Below, piece after piece: positions 1 to 5,330 of a stretch of 11,746 bases of DNA. The first letter of the stretch is position 1. Each line of letters starts with the position of its first letter. The stretch comes from Eubacterium sp. UBA3782 (GTDB lineage: Bacteria; Bacillota; Clostridia; Lachnospirales; Lachnospiraceae): positions 21,677 through 33,422 of the forward strand of contig DFFG01000052.1 in NCBI GenBank assembly GCA_002368795.1, written 5' to 3'. Under the pieces are notes generated by a model. It searched no databases and was not told the DNA's origin. It was given only the letters and a program-made list of their open reading frames with translations. A program made the position numbers and the translations under genes.

Positions 1-105
1 TACGGTTATGGCTATGGCTACGGCAGCTACGGCTATGGCTACGGCAGAGGCTATGGCTATGGGTATGGCCGGAACAAGCGTTACGGCTATGGCTATGGCT
101 ACGGA
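1..105 (+). repeat. Degenerate tandem TAYGGY codon repeat
   Basis: The hexamer TA(C/T)GG(C/T), encoding Tyr-Gly, is iterated from the first base, with two interruptions. It makes up the tyrosine tail of the partial gene. Such repeats can change copy number by slippage, which would change the number of phosphorylatable tyrosines without a frameshift, because each unit is six bases. The left window edge lies inside the array. Confidence 0.7.
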
Positions 106-186
106 GAAGCCGAGGCACAGGCGCAGGCAAAGGCTGCAAAAGCAGCCACAGAGCAGCCGGATGCGGAAGAGGATGAGGAAGACTGA
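1..186 (+). CDS. 3' end of a protein with Tyr-Gly-rich tail (probable tyrosine autokinase C-terminus)
   Basis: The reading frame is open from the first base and stops with TGA at 184-186, leaving 61 residues of a protein that begins outside the window. Residues 1-35 are alternating Tyr and Gly with 14 tyrosines, broken by Ser9, Arg16 and the R-N-K-R stretch at 24-27. After that comes an Ala/Gln/Lys segment and a very acidic end (E-E-D-E-E-D). Bacterial BY-kinases of the CpsD/CapB/Wzc type, which control capsule or exopolysaccharide chain length, end in such a tyrosine cluster that is autophosphorylated and cycles oligomerisation. That is the best guess. The kinase domain itself is not visible, so another YG-rich protein remains possible. 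The partial CDS is very likely real, because its frame is clean and its composition is strongly biased. No U-tract terminator is obvious just after it. Confidence 0.7.
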   Translation, partial: YGYGYGYGSYGYGYGRGYGYGYGRNKRYGYGYGYGEAEAQAQAKAAKAATEQPDAEEDEED

Positions 187-276
187 AGACCACTCATGAA
201 TGCCGAGCGGTAAGCCTGACTTGGAAAGAGACAGCAATCTATTCCGCGTAACTGCAAGCTGCGGATGCTGGAGGGC

Positions 277-314
277 CTCTGTCTGCTGTATCCAGAGCAA
301 AGGACGAGACAGAG
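277..314. other. Inverted repeat, 8-base arms
   Basis: CTCTGTCT (277-284) and AGACAGAG (307-314) are perfect reverse complements separated by 22 bases. No T-run follows, so it does not look like an intrinsic terminator. It may be a leader hairpin, the 3' end structure of the upstream transcript, or chance. Confidence 0.3.
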
Positions 315-351
315 TGCTACAGCTTCACTGACGGGCAGAAAATGGCAGTTT

Positions 352-367
352 TATGTGAAATCACATA
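352..367. promoter_or_regulatory. Perfect palindrome, candidate operator 1
   Basis: TATGTGAAATCACATA is a perfect 7-base inverted repeat around AA, centred about 111 bases before the predicted transcription start. The half-site TGTGA recalls CRP/FNR boxes, but the spacing between half-sites is 2 rather than 6, so it is not a standard CRP site. Its regulator is unknown. Confidence 0.4.
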
Positions 368-374
368 GAACAAT

Positions 375-391
375 ACATATACAATATATGT
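375..391. promoter_or_regulatory. Perfect palindrome, candidate operator 2
   Basis: ACATATA-CAA-TATATGT is a perfect 7-base inverted repeat seven bases after the first palindrome. The two sites share TATGT/ACATA half-sites, suggesting paired binding of one dimeric regulator. AT-rich DNA produces such palindromes by chance more often than average, so confidence is moderate. Confidence 0.35.
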
Positions 392-435
392 GTGTTGAAA
401 CAAGATATATAAGTATGATTTTTGAGCCTGACGGA

Positions 436-464
436 TTGACGATATGGTTCCTGTCTCATATAAT
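436..464 (+). promoter_or_regulatory. Sigma-A promoter of the first operon
   Basis: The -35 box TTGACG (436-441, five of six consensus bases) and the -10 box TATAAT (459-464, perfect) are separated by exactly 17 bases. It is the best promoter in the window and faces the PqqD-like, LuxR and nucleotidyltransferase genes. Such a strong core suggests basal expression, with the palindromes upstream perhaps modulating it. Confidence 0.8.
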
Positions 465-570
465 GAAAGCATAATATTAGTTCTGCATCGGCCCTGGCGG
501 TGATGTGGGCAGAAGCAAGAGCATTGGCGTTTACCAGGCATGCGGTCTCGTCCGCAGCCGGCAGGAGAAA

Positions 571-576
571 AGAGGA
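571..576 (+). promoter_or_regulatory. Ribosome binding site fixing the TTG start of the PqqD-like gene
   Basis: AGAGGA lies seven bases before TTG at 584. The upstream in-frame GTG (500) and ATG (503) would add 28 residues that lie outside the PqqD fold, and they have no purine-rich site in front of them. The site therefore favours the shorter protein. Confidence 0.7.
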
Positions 577-583
577 ACCAGCC

Positions 584-850
584 TTGAAACTTAAGGATGG
601 ATTTGTTCTGCGGGAGATCGCAGGCGAATATATAATTATCCCCACGGGGGAGGGCGCTGCCCGCTTTGGAGGGCTGATCACGGTAAATGAAGTGGCGTCC
701 TATATCTGGCGTATGCTCCAGTCAGAGACCAGCTTTGACCGGATTCTCAAAGGTGTTCTGGAGGAATACGATGTGCCTGAGGATATTGCCGCAGAGGACA
801 TCAATGAATTTCTGAACACGCTGAGGGAGAGAGGAATCCTGCAGGAGTAG
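584..850 (+). CDS. PqqD family protein (RiPP recognition element-like peptide chaperone)
   Basis: This is an 88-residue protein read from TTG 584, close to the usual PqqD length of about 90. The whole chain matches the PqqD pattern. It starts with a beta-hairpin region (KLKDGFVLREIAGEYIIIPT), then has an N-E-V-A-x-x-I-W helix at about 33-43, then F-D-x-I-L...L-x-x-x-Y-D-V and a final helix ending L-R-E-R-G-I-L. In known RiPP pathways the PqqD fold binds a leader peptide and presents it to a tailoring enzyme. It has no enzymatic residues of its own. It is the first gene after the consensus promoter and sits 61 bases before the regulator. A second PqqD domain is fused to the kinase-like protein at 9789-10916, so two recognition modules occur in one locus. 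The partner peptide is not proved. The best candidate is the 78-residue product of 9434-9670. Confidence 0.85.
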   Translation: MKLKDGFVLREIAGEYIIIPTGEGAARFGGLITVNEVASYIWRMLQSETSFDRILKGVLEEYDVPEDIAAEDINEFLNTLRERGILQE

Positions 851-911
851 GATACCAAAAGCGGACAGAGCATTGTTTCTGTAAGGGGAACAGATCGTAT
901 TGAGGTGGAAC

Positions 912-3515
912 ATGCAGGAGAAGCCATCATCTGTGACAAACTGCTATATCGATAAGACAGCTGTACTGGAGGAGGGGATCAAGGGATTCCCTTCTCTTTT
1001 TATAGAGGGTGCGGCGGCTTCCGGAAAAACGGTCGCCGTAAACATCCTGTGCGGCAATCACCCGGAGGTACAGGTAAAAAGATTTGGTATGGCATTTATC
1101 TGCGCACAGGGAAGTGCAGAGCAGGAAAAATTTATAAAAGAGATCGGAAAGATCCTTAACGAACGGCTGGCGTTGGCCGAATCTGGCGATGGGGAAACGG
1201 ATACCCATGCAGTTTTGGCGACTTCCGGGAGCAAAGAGCACCGCCCTTTGTGGACAGTGTTTGAGAATATTCCTTCCAATATGCCGGAGGCTGTTCAAAA
1301 GGCATTGCTGCATTTCCTGATGCGGCTGCCGGATGGAATAGGTGATCGTGCCTTCCTGCTCAGCCGCAATGAGCCCACAGATGCGCTGCTGGGGCTCCTG
1401 TGGAAACGGCGTATGGAGTGGATCCCCCAATCTGTCCTGATGCTGGACCAGAGGGATGTGGCAGATCTGAGCGCGGCCTATGGAAGTCCCTTGCGGGTAC
1501 GTGAGCTTTACCAGATGGCCTCCGGATGGCCAGGCTGCACAGACATGATCCTGCGCCTGGCGGCCAGGGATGCCTCTCTGGATGAGAAGCTTGTCAAACG
1601 GAATGCCTCCGACTATCTGCACCGACGCGAGGTGATCGACTACATCTACAGCGCTATCCTGGATACACTGCCGGCCGGCGAAGCCCAGATACTCCAGATT
1701 GCGGCGAGCTACCCGTGGATAAATGCCCGGTTTTGTGCGGATATATTTCAGATCCCGGACGCGGACGAGGATATCCGGCATCTGGAACGAAAGGGTCTGC
1801 TCATCAATTACGGAAAATACCAGGAACGCTGGGCGGCGATCCATATGCTGCGCGAAGCCATCTATACCCGGCTGAAGGCAGATGAAAAAGCCTCTGAAGG
1901 CGCCCATGGGGCCGAAGAGCCTAAATACCACCACTATGCAGACAGAAGACGTCTTGCTTCGATCAGCCGATGGTATGAAGCCCACAATGACCTGAACCAT
2001 GCAGGCATCATTCTGGGACAGATCCGTGATCTGGATACCGGACGTGCCTTCGTCGAGAGAAATTATCACCGCATCTCCTTCTATGATTTTCGGCTGGATG
2101 CAGAGCTGTTTACCGGATCACGGACGCCCTACAATGTATTCCTGAAAGGGATGAAAAGTCTGCTGGACGGGGATACGGAGGAGCTGCATCGGCAAATGTC
2201 GATCCTGCGGAGCATGTGGAATGCCAATCGGGAAAACAGCATCATGATCCAGGAGTGTTACCTGAACCTGGCCTATGTGGATCCGGCGATCTCGCTGGCT
2301 GAATGGATGCAGATGCTGGAATCCATTGGTTCGAATATTCTGCAGGAGTCCGGGCGTAAGGCCAGGATCTTCGATTTCCTTGGCTTTGGCATTTCCTATC
2401 TATGCGGACTGCGGGACCTGTCGGGGCTGTTTGCCTGCAAAAAGAAGGAAGAAAATGCCCAGGCAGCCATCTGGAACAGCTATCTGGATGACTATTCCAT
2501 GCTGGGCTACCGGCTGGCAAAGATCGAATATTACGTAGAAACCGATCGGACCGATGAGGTGCGAGAAGAGATCGGACGAGAGCTGCTGGACATGAATGTC
2601 ATGGACGATGCCCACATCAGCTTCCGGGACATCACGGCCAGATGGCTGTTGATCAGCCGCCTGAACAGCAGCTATGGTTTCAACCAGCTCTCATACGAGG
2701 AAGGCCGCTATTATGATATTGTCTTCCGTGAGGGAGATGATTTTTCCCGGGAGATCATACAGGATCTCCAGAACATCTTTGCGTTCCGTAAAGGCCATCC
2801 GGAGATGCTTTCCCACTGGCTGAGGGACGAAAAATATGAGATCCCGCCAGTCTCTGAAAGAAACTACTGTATTCTGCTTAGCAAGGCAAACGGCTTCATG
2901 ATCCTGAAACAGTATGAGCGGGCAAGGCTCGTCTTCGCCATGCTGGATACATACCTTCGGCAGACAGGGCGCTTCCGTTTGCATGCCGAGGTGCTGTTTG
3001 CCCTGGGAATCATCGATCTTGAGATCGGCCGTAGAGGTGAAGCTCTGCAGAGGATCATCGAATCCATGATCCAGGGACGGACGTACCGGTATGTGCGGTT
3101 GTACACGACCTTTGGCGCAGCCGGCGCGGAGGCGCTGGAGCTTTACAACAGCTGGATGGAGCGAAATGCTCCCGGCGGTTTCCGGAGGAAGAAGAAGTAC
3201 AATTATGGCAGCGTGCTTCGCATGCCGGATGCAGACTACGTCGACGTCCTGCTGCGTGAGACCAGGAAAGCTGGACGGAAAAACAAGGAAGCCCAGCCAA
3301 AGAACCGCAGCTCCGAGGAGAAGCTGACGGTCATGGAGACTGTGATCCTGCAGGATATCTCCCGTGGTCTGACCAATGCGGAGATCTGTGAGGAGCTGAA
3401 TCTGAAGCTTTCCACGGTAAAGAGCCATCTGTACAGCCTGTACAAAAAGCTGGGCGTACAGAACCGGATGAGTGCGGTCAACAAAGGTAAGGAAATGGGT
3501 CTGATCAACGGATAA
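912..3515 (+). CDS. MalT-like P-loop/LuxR-type transcriptional regulator
   Basis: This 867-residue protein is built like MalT/LAL regulators: an N-terminal P-loop ATPase (STAND type), a long helical, probably TPR-like middle, and a C-terminal LuxR helix-turn-helix. Walker A is GAAASGKT (residues 33-40). The Walker B position reads LWTVFENI with no acidic pair, so ATP hydrolysis may be weak or the motif altered. A W-x-G-C-type 'GWP' segment follows in the ATPase lid region (ASGWPG). The HTH spans about 800-867, with L-T-N-A-E-I-C-E-E-L and L-S-T-V-K-S-H-L-Y-S-L-Y-K-K-L-G-V, the classic GerE recognition pattern. ATG 912 is preferred because GAGGTG (902-907) lies four bases before it. TTG 900 is the alternative and adds four residues. 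Family members are usually ATP- and ligand-dependent activators. This one probably controls the surrounding cluster, but the inducer is unknown. Confidence 0.9.
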   Translation: MQEKPSSVTNCYIDKTAVLEEGIKGFPSLFIEGAAASGKTVAVNILCGNHPEVQVKRFGMAFICAQGSAEQEKFIKEIGKILNERLALAESGDGETDTHAVLATSGSKEHRPLWTVFENIPSNMPEAVQKALLHFLMRLPDGIGDRAFLLSRNEPTDALLGLLWKRRMEWIPQSVLMLDQRDVADLSAAYGSPLRVRELYQMASGWPGCTDMILRLAARDASLDEKLVKRNASDYLHRREVIDYIYSAILDTLPAGEAQILQIAASYPWINARFCADIFQIPDADEDIRHLERKGLLINYGKYQERWAAIHMLREAIYTRLKADEKASEGAHGAEEPKYHHYADRRRLASISRWYEAHNDLNHAGIILGQIRDLDTGRAFVERNYHRISFYDFRLDAELFTGSRTPYNVFLKGMKSLLDGDTEELHRQMSILRSMWNANRENSIMIQECYLNLAYVDPAISLAEWMQMLESIGSNILQESGRKARIFDFLGFGISYLCGLRDLSGLFACKKKEENAQAAIWNSYLDDYSMLGYRLAKIEYYVETDRTDEVREEIGRELLDMNVMDDAHISFRDITARWLLISRLNSSYGFNQLSYEEGRYYDIVFREGDDFSREIIQDLQNIFAFRKGHPEMLSHWLRDEKYEIPPVSERNYCILLSKANGFMILKQYERARLVFAMLDTYLRQTGRFRLHAEVLFALGIIDLEIGRRGEALQRIIESMIQGRTYRYVRLYTTFGAAGAEALELYNSWMERNAPGGFRRKKKYNYGSVLRMPDADYVDVLLRETRKAGRKNKEAQPKNRSSEEKLTVMETVILQDISRGLTNAEICEELNLKLSTVKSHLYSLYKKLGVQNRMSAVNKGKEMGLING

Positions 3516-3560
3516 TAACTCGCCATATATAGAGATGGGAATATCAATGGAGTTGTGCAT

Positions 3561-4862
3561 ATGAACAAGACAGACAGCCGCCTTATGGATGCATTTGGCT
3601 GCGGACTGCAGAACAAAAAAGTCACATGGAGCGAGGCCCTGACCCCGACAGAGTGGGCAGGACTCTTCCGTGCGGCGTCCAAACACAGCATTCTGCCGAT
3701 GATCTATGATACTGTCTATGGCTGCCCGGCCTATGAGCAGGCCATGGGGGCAGGAGAGCGGAATGCCGTGACGGTACACAAAGCCGGCGTACAAAAGCAG
3801 GTCTATGTGCAGGCGGTAAAGACGGCCGAATTCATGCAACTGTACCGCCGTATGACAGAGGCCGGATTGAAGCCCCTCATCGTCAAAGGCCTTGTGCTGC
3901 GGGAGCTGTACCCAAAGCCGGATCTGAGACCGTCCACTGACGAGGATCTGCTGATCCGTGCTGGTGAATTTAGAAAATACCATGAACTTCTGATCGCTGC
4001 AGGTTTAACCCTCGTTGACCCGGATATGGATATCGACAGTGAGCATGAGGTTTCCTACCAGAACGCAGAAAGCTTTCAGTACATAGAGATCCACAAAAGC
4101 CTTTTTCCACCCACGTCCGAGGCCTATGGCGACCTGAACCGTTTCTTCCCGGAGGAGATCCGGGACCGGGCCGTGCAGGAGACCTGCGGCGGCATACAGG
4201 TGTGGACCCTGGAGCCCACAGATCACCTGTTCTACCTGATCACACATGCCTGGAAGCACTTCCTGCACGCAGGCTTTGGGATCCGCCAGATCGGGGACAT
4301 CCTGCTGTTTTCCAGGGCCTATGAGGACCAGATCGATTGGGAGAGGCTAAAGCGGCAGCTGACCGATATGAAGGGCATCCGCTTTACCGCCGCCCTGTAC
4401 CGGATCGGTGAGAAGTACCTCCTGCCGGATCTGGCATGTTACGAACGTGTAAAGGGGTGGATAGAGGATCCCGTAGACGAAGAGCCGCTGCTGAACGATC
4501 TGCTGACCGGCGGCATCTACGGCGTCTCCAGCATGAACCGTGCCCACAGCAGCAACATCACCCTGAAGGCGGCGGCCGAAGGGAAGAAGGGCAGGAAAAA
4601 GCAGTCCGGCGGAAAGCTGCGAAAAGGAGCAGCGCGCCTGCGTTCTGCTATAGACAGTGTGTTCCTTCCCTTATCCAGCATGCGCGGAAAGTATAAGTAT
4701 CTGGAAAAATATCCCATTCTGCTTCCAGTCGCCTGGGTACAGCGGGTATACACCTATCTTGTGCAGGAAAATGCAAAAGGCAGGAAGGACAACAGTGCCA
4801 TAGAGACCCTGAAAGTTGGCCAGGATAGGGTGAATTTGCTTAATTACTATGACATGATCTGA
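3561..4862 (+). CDS. NTP_transf_5-type nucleotidyltransferase family protein
   Basis: This 433-residue protein starts at ATG 3561. GGAG (3549-3552) lies eight bases upstream. A GTG six bases earlier would be too close to that site. The signature of the family is at 107-132: IVKG (107-110), L-Y-P-x-P-x-L-R (R123), then S-T-D-E-D-L-L-I, whose D127 and D129 are the probable metal-binding acids. A second family motif follows near 220-240 (HLFYLITHAWKHFLHAG) with several histidines. A basic Gly/Lys-rich loop precedes the C-terminal region (KYPILLPVAWVQRVYTYL). Members such as PadeN accompany HPr-kinase-like and PqqD-like proteins in paeninodin-type lasso clusters, and similar proteins occur in exopolysaccharide loci. 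The transferred group and acceptor are not established. It lies 45 bases after the regulator gene and is the last gene before a strong terminator, so it belongs to the first operon. Confidence 0.85.
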   Translation: MNKTDSRLMDAFGCGLQNKKVTWSEALTPTEWAGLFRAASKHSILPMIYDTVYGCPAYEQAMGAGERNAVTVHKAGVQKQVYVQAVKTAEFMQLYRRMTEAGLKPLIVKGLVLRELYPKPDLRPSTDEDLLIRAGEFRKYHELLIAAGLTLVDPDMDIDSEHEVSYQNAESFQYIEIHKSLFPPTSEAYGDLNRFFPEEIRDRAVQETCGGIQVWTLEPTDHLFYLITHAWKHFLHAGFGIRQIGDILLFSRAYEDQIDWERLKRQLTDMKGIRFTAALYRIGEKYLLPDLACYERVKGWIEDPVDEEPLLNDLLTGGIYGVSSMNRAHSSNITLKAAAEGKKGRKKQSGGKLRKGAARLRSAIDSVFLPLSSMRGKYKYLEKYPILLPVAWVQRVYTYLVQENAKGRKDNSAIETLKVGQDRVNLLNYYDMI

Positions 4863-4895
4863 ATACTATGGTAGAATTATAAGTGTAAAGGAAAT

Positions 4896-4905
4896 GGCAT
4901 AATTA
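4896..4905 (-). repeat. Inverted copy of the TAATTATGCG motif
   Basis: Read on the minus strand this is TAATTATGCC, matching nine of ten bases of the direct repeat pair at 5196-5205 and 5230-5239 in the same gap. It may be a third, distal binding site, but the motif is AT-rich and chance is possible. Confidence 0.3.
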
Positions 4906-4937
4906 TACATGTGAAAGATGAATCCACTATAGGCAGA

Positions 4938-4951
4938 TAAATTGCGATTTA
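4938..4951. repeat. Palindromic motif TAAATTGCGATTTA, copy 1
   Basis: TAAATTGCGATTTA is a near-palindrome, with TAAAT and ATTTA arms around TGCG. The 19-base stretch 4933-4951 matches 11728-11746 at 18 positions. A looser similarity seems to begin upstream at TTATAC (4903 and 11696). Together with 5061-5074 it brackets the terminator. It may be an operator or the edge of a small dispersed repeat. Confidence 0.45.
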
Positions 4952-4980
4952 CAGCATAAATAAACAATACTTACAGAAAA

Positions 4981-5020
4981 CCCCGAAGGGGCCGGATATG
5001 GCCTGCCTTCGGGGTTTTTT
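4981..5020 (+). terminator. Strong intrinsic terminator after the nucleotidyltransferase gene
   Basis: CCCCGAAGG (4981-4989) pairs with CCTTCGGGG (5006-5014), with an extra GGCC/GGCC inner stem (4990-4993 and 5000-5003). Six T's follow (5015-5020), and four A's before the stem could extend it and allow function on the other strand. It separates the first operon from the surface-protein operon. Confidence 0.92.
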
Positions 5021-5060
5021 CATGCCAGAATCGCAGAAAATGAGCAAAATAGCGCAGAGG

Positions 5061-5074
5061 CAAATCGAAATTTA
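5061..5074. repeat. Palindromic motif, copy 2 (inverted arm)
   Basis: The 15 bases 5062-5076 are the reverse complement of 4936-4950 at 14 of 15 positions, forming a long-range inverted repeat that flanks the terminator with about 110 bases between the arms. Because the motif is itself nearly palindromic, its orientation carries little information. Confidence 0.4.
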
Positions 5075-5101
5075 TCGTTCATCCAGCATTTCTTCATCAA
5101 A

Positions 5102-5120
5102 GCAGTATCGAAAATACTGC
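5102..5120. other. Perfect hairpin GCAGTAT-CGAAA-ATACTGC
   Basis: Seven-base arms (5102-5108 and 5114-5120) enclose a CGAAA loop. No T-run follows. It lies upstream of the predicted promoter of the surface-protein gene, so it would act as a DNA palindrome rather than in that gene's leader RNA, unless there is an upstream transcript. Confidence 0.35.
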
Positions 5121-5195
5121 ACGGAAGTGTATGTCAGGAACAAATTGTTTTCTTGAAGTATACCACAGATATGCCGAAATGGATAGTTATTTGTG

Positions 5196-5239
5196 TAATT
5201 ATGCGTTAGTTGTATCAAAACAGAACGAATAATTATGCG
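5196..5239 (+). promoter_or_regulatory. Direct repeat pair TAATTATGCG, candidate activator sites
   Basis: TAATTATGCG occurs exactly at 5196-5205 and 5230-5239, a 34-base period of roughly three helical turns. If transcription starts near 5276, as the extended -10 predicts, the copies centre near -41 and -75, positions typical of activator binding. The LuxR-type regulator encoded upstream is the obvious candidate. Binding is inferred, not shown. Confidence 0.45.
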
Positions 5240-5260
5240 AATAGCAGATCAAAGAAAAAA

Positions 5261-5269
5261 TGCTATATT
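5261..5269 (+). promoter_or_regulatory. Extended -10 promoter of the surface-protein operon
   Basis: TGC-TATATT carries the TGn extension and five of six -10 bases (5264-5269). No good -35 box sits 16-18 bases upstream, which fits a promoter that needs an activator. The predicted start near 5276 gives a leader of about 55 bases containing the hairpin at 5285-5308. Confidence 0.45.
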
Positions 5270-5284
5270 ACGGAACTGGCAACA

Positions 5285-5308
5285 GATCAGGAAAAAGCAG
5301 TCCTGATC
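5285..5308 (+). promoter_or_regulatory. Leader hairpin just before the surface-protein ribosome binding site
   Basis: GATCAGGA (5285-5292) and TCCTGATC (5301-5308) are perfect 8-base arms around an 8-base loop, ending ten bases before GAGGAG (5318-5323). With no T-run it is not a terminator. It may protect the 5' end of a long mRNA or tune ribosome access. Confidence 0.5.
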
Positions 5309-5330
5309 ATGCAACATGAGGAGAGAGACT

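Larger units (their letters stand above)
187..583. other. Non-coding upstream region of the PqqD-LuxR-NTase operon
   Basis: No convincing gene lies here. The short open frames have no ribosome binding site and no recognisable protein composition. The left half is of ordinary GC and holds one long-looped inverted repeat (277-314). The middle becomes AT-rich and holds two tandem palindromes (352-367 and 375-391), followed by a near-consensus promoter (436-464). If transcription starts about seven bases after the -10 box, at roughly 471, the first gene has a 5' leader of about 113 bases. Confidence 0.7.
4863..5330. other. Regulatory gap between the two operons
   Basis: This 468-base stretch has no supported gene. 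From left to right it contains an inverted TAATTATGC copy (4896-4905), a palindromic 14-base motif (4938-4951), a strong terminator (4981-5020), a second related motif (5061-5074), a perfect small hairpin (5102-5120), a direct repeat pair (5196-5239), an extended -10 element (5261-5269), a leader hairpin (5285-5308) and the GAGGAG ribosome binding site (5318-5323). This density of signals fits a strongly regulated surface-protein gene. Confidence 0.7.

Noticed and set aside
352..367. Reading the palindrome as a CRP box
   Set aside because: The half-sites TGTGA/TCACA are separated by 2 bases instead of 6, so a CRP dimer would not fit in the usual way.
265..474. Small plus-strand open frame in the upstream gap (69 codons)
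   Set aside because: It has no ribosome binding site, runs across the palindromes and the promoter, and has no protein-like pattern.
927..2069. Long open frame on the minus strand (380 codons) inside the regulator gene
   Set aside because: It lies wholly antisense to a well-supported LuxR regulator, shows no family motif, and its composition (many Cys, His, Gln, Arg) is that of a mirror frame.
2691..3983. Long open frame on the minus strand (430 codons) spanning the regulator/nucleotidyltransferase junction
   Set aside because: It overlaps the HTH domain and the nucleotidyltransferase N-terminus, both with clear motifs. No ribosome binding site or promoter faces it, and no recognisable domain is present.
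4936..5076. Inverted repeat flanking the terminator as an insertion sequence or MITE
   Set aside because: The arms are only 15 bases, no target-site duplication is visible, and there is no second full copy in the window. It is kept as a repeat motif only.
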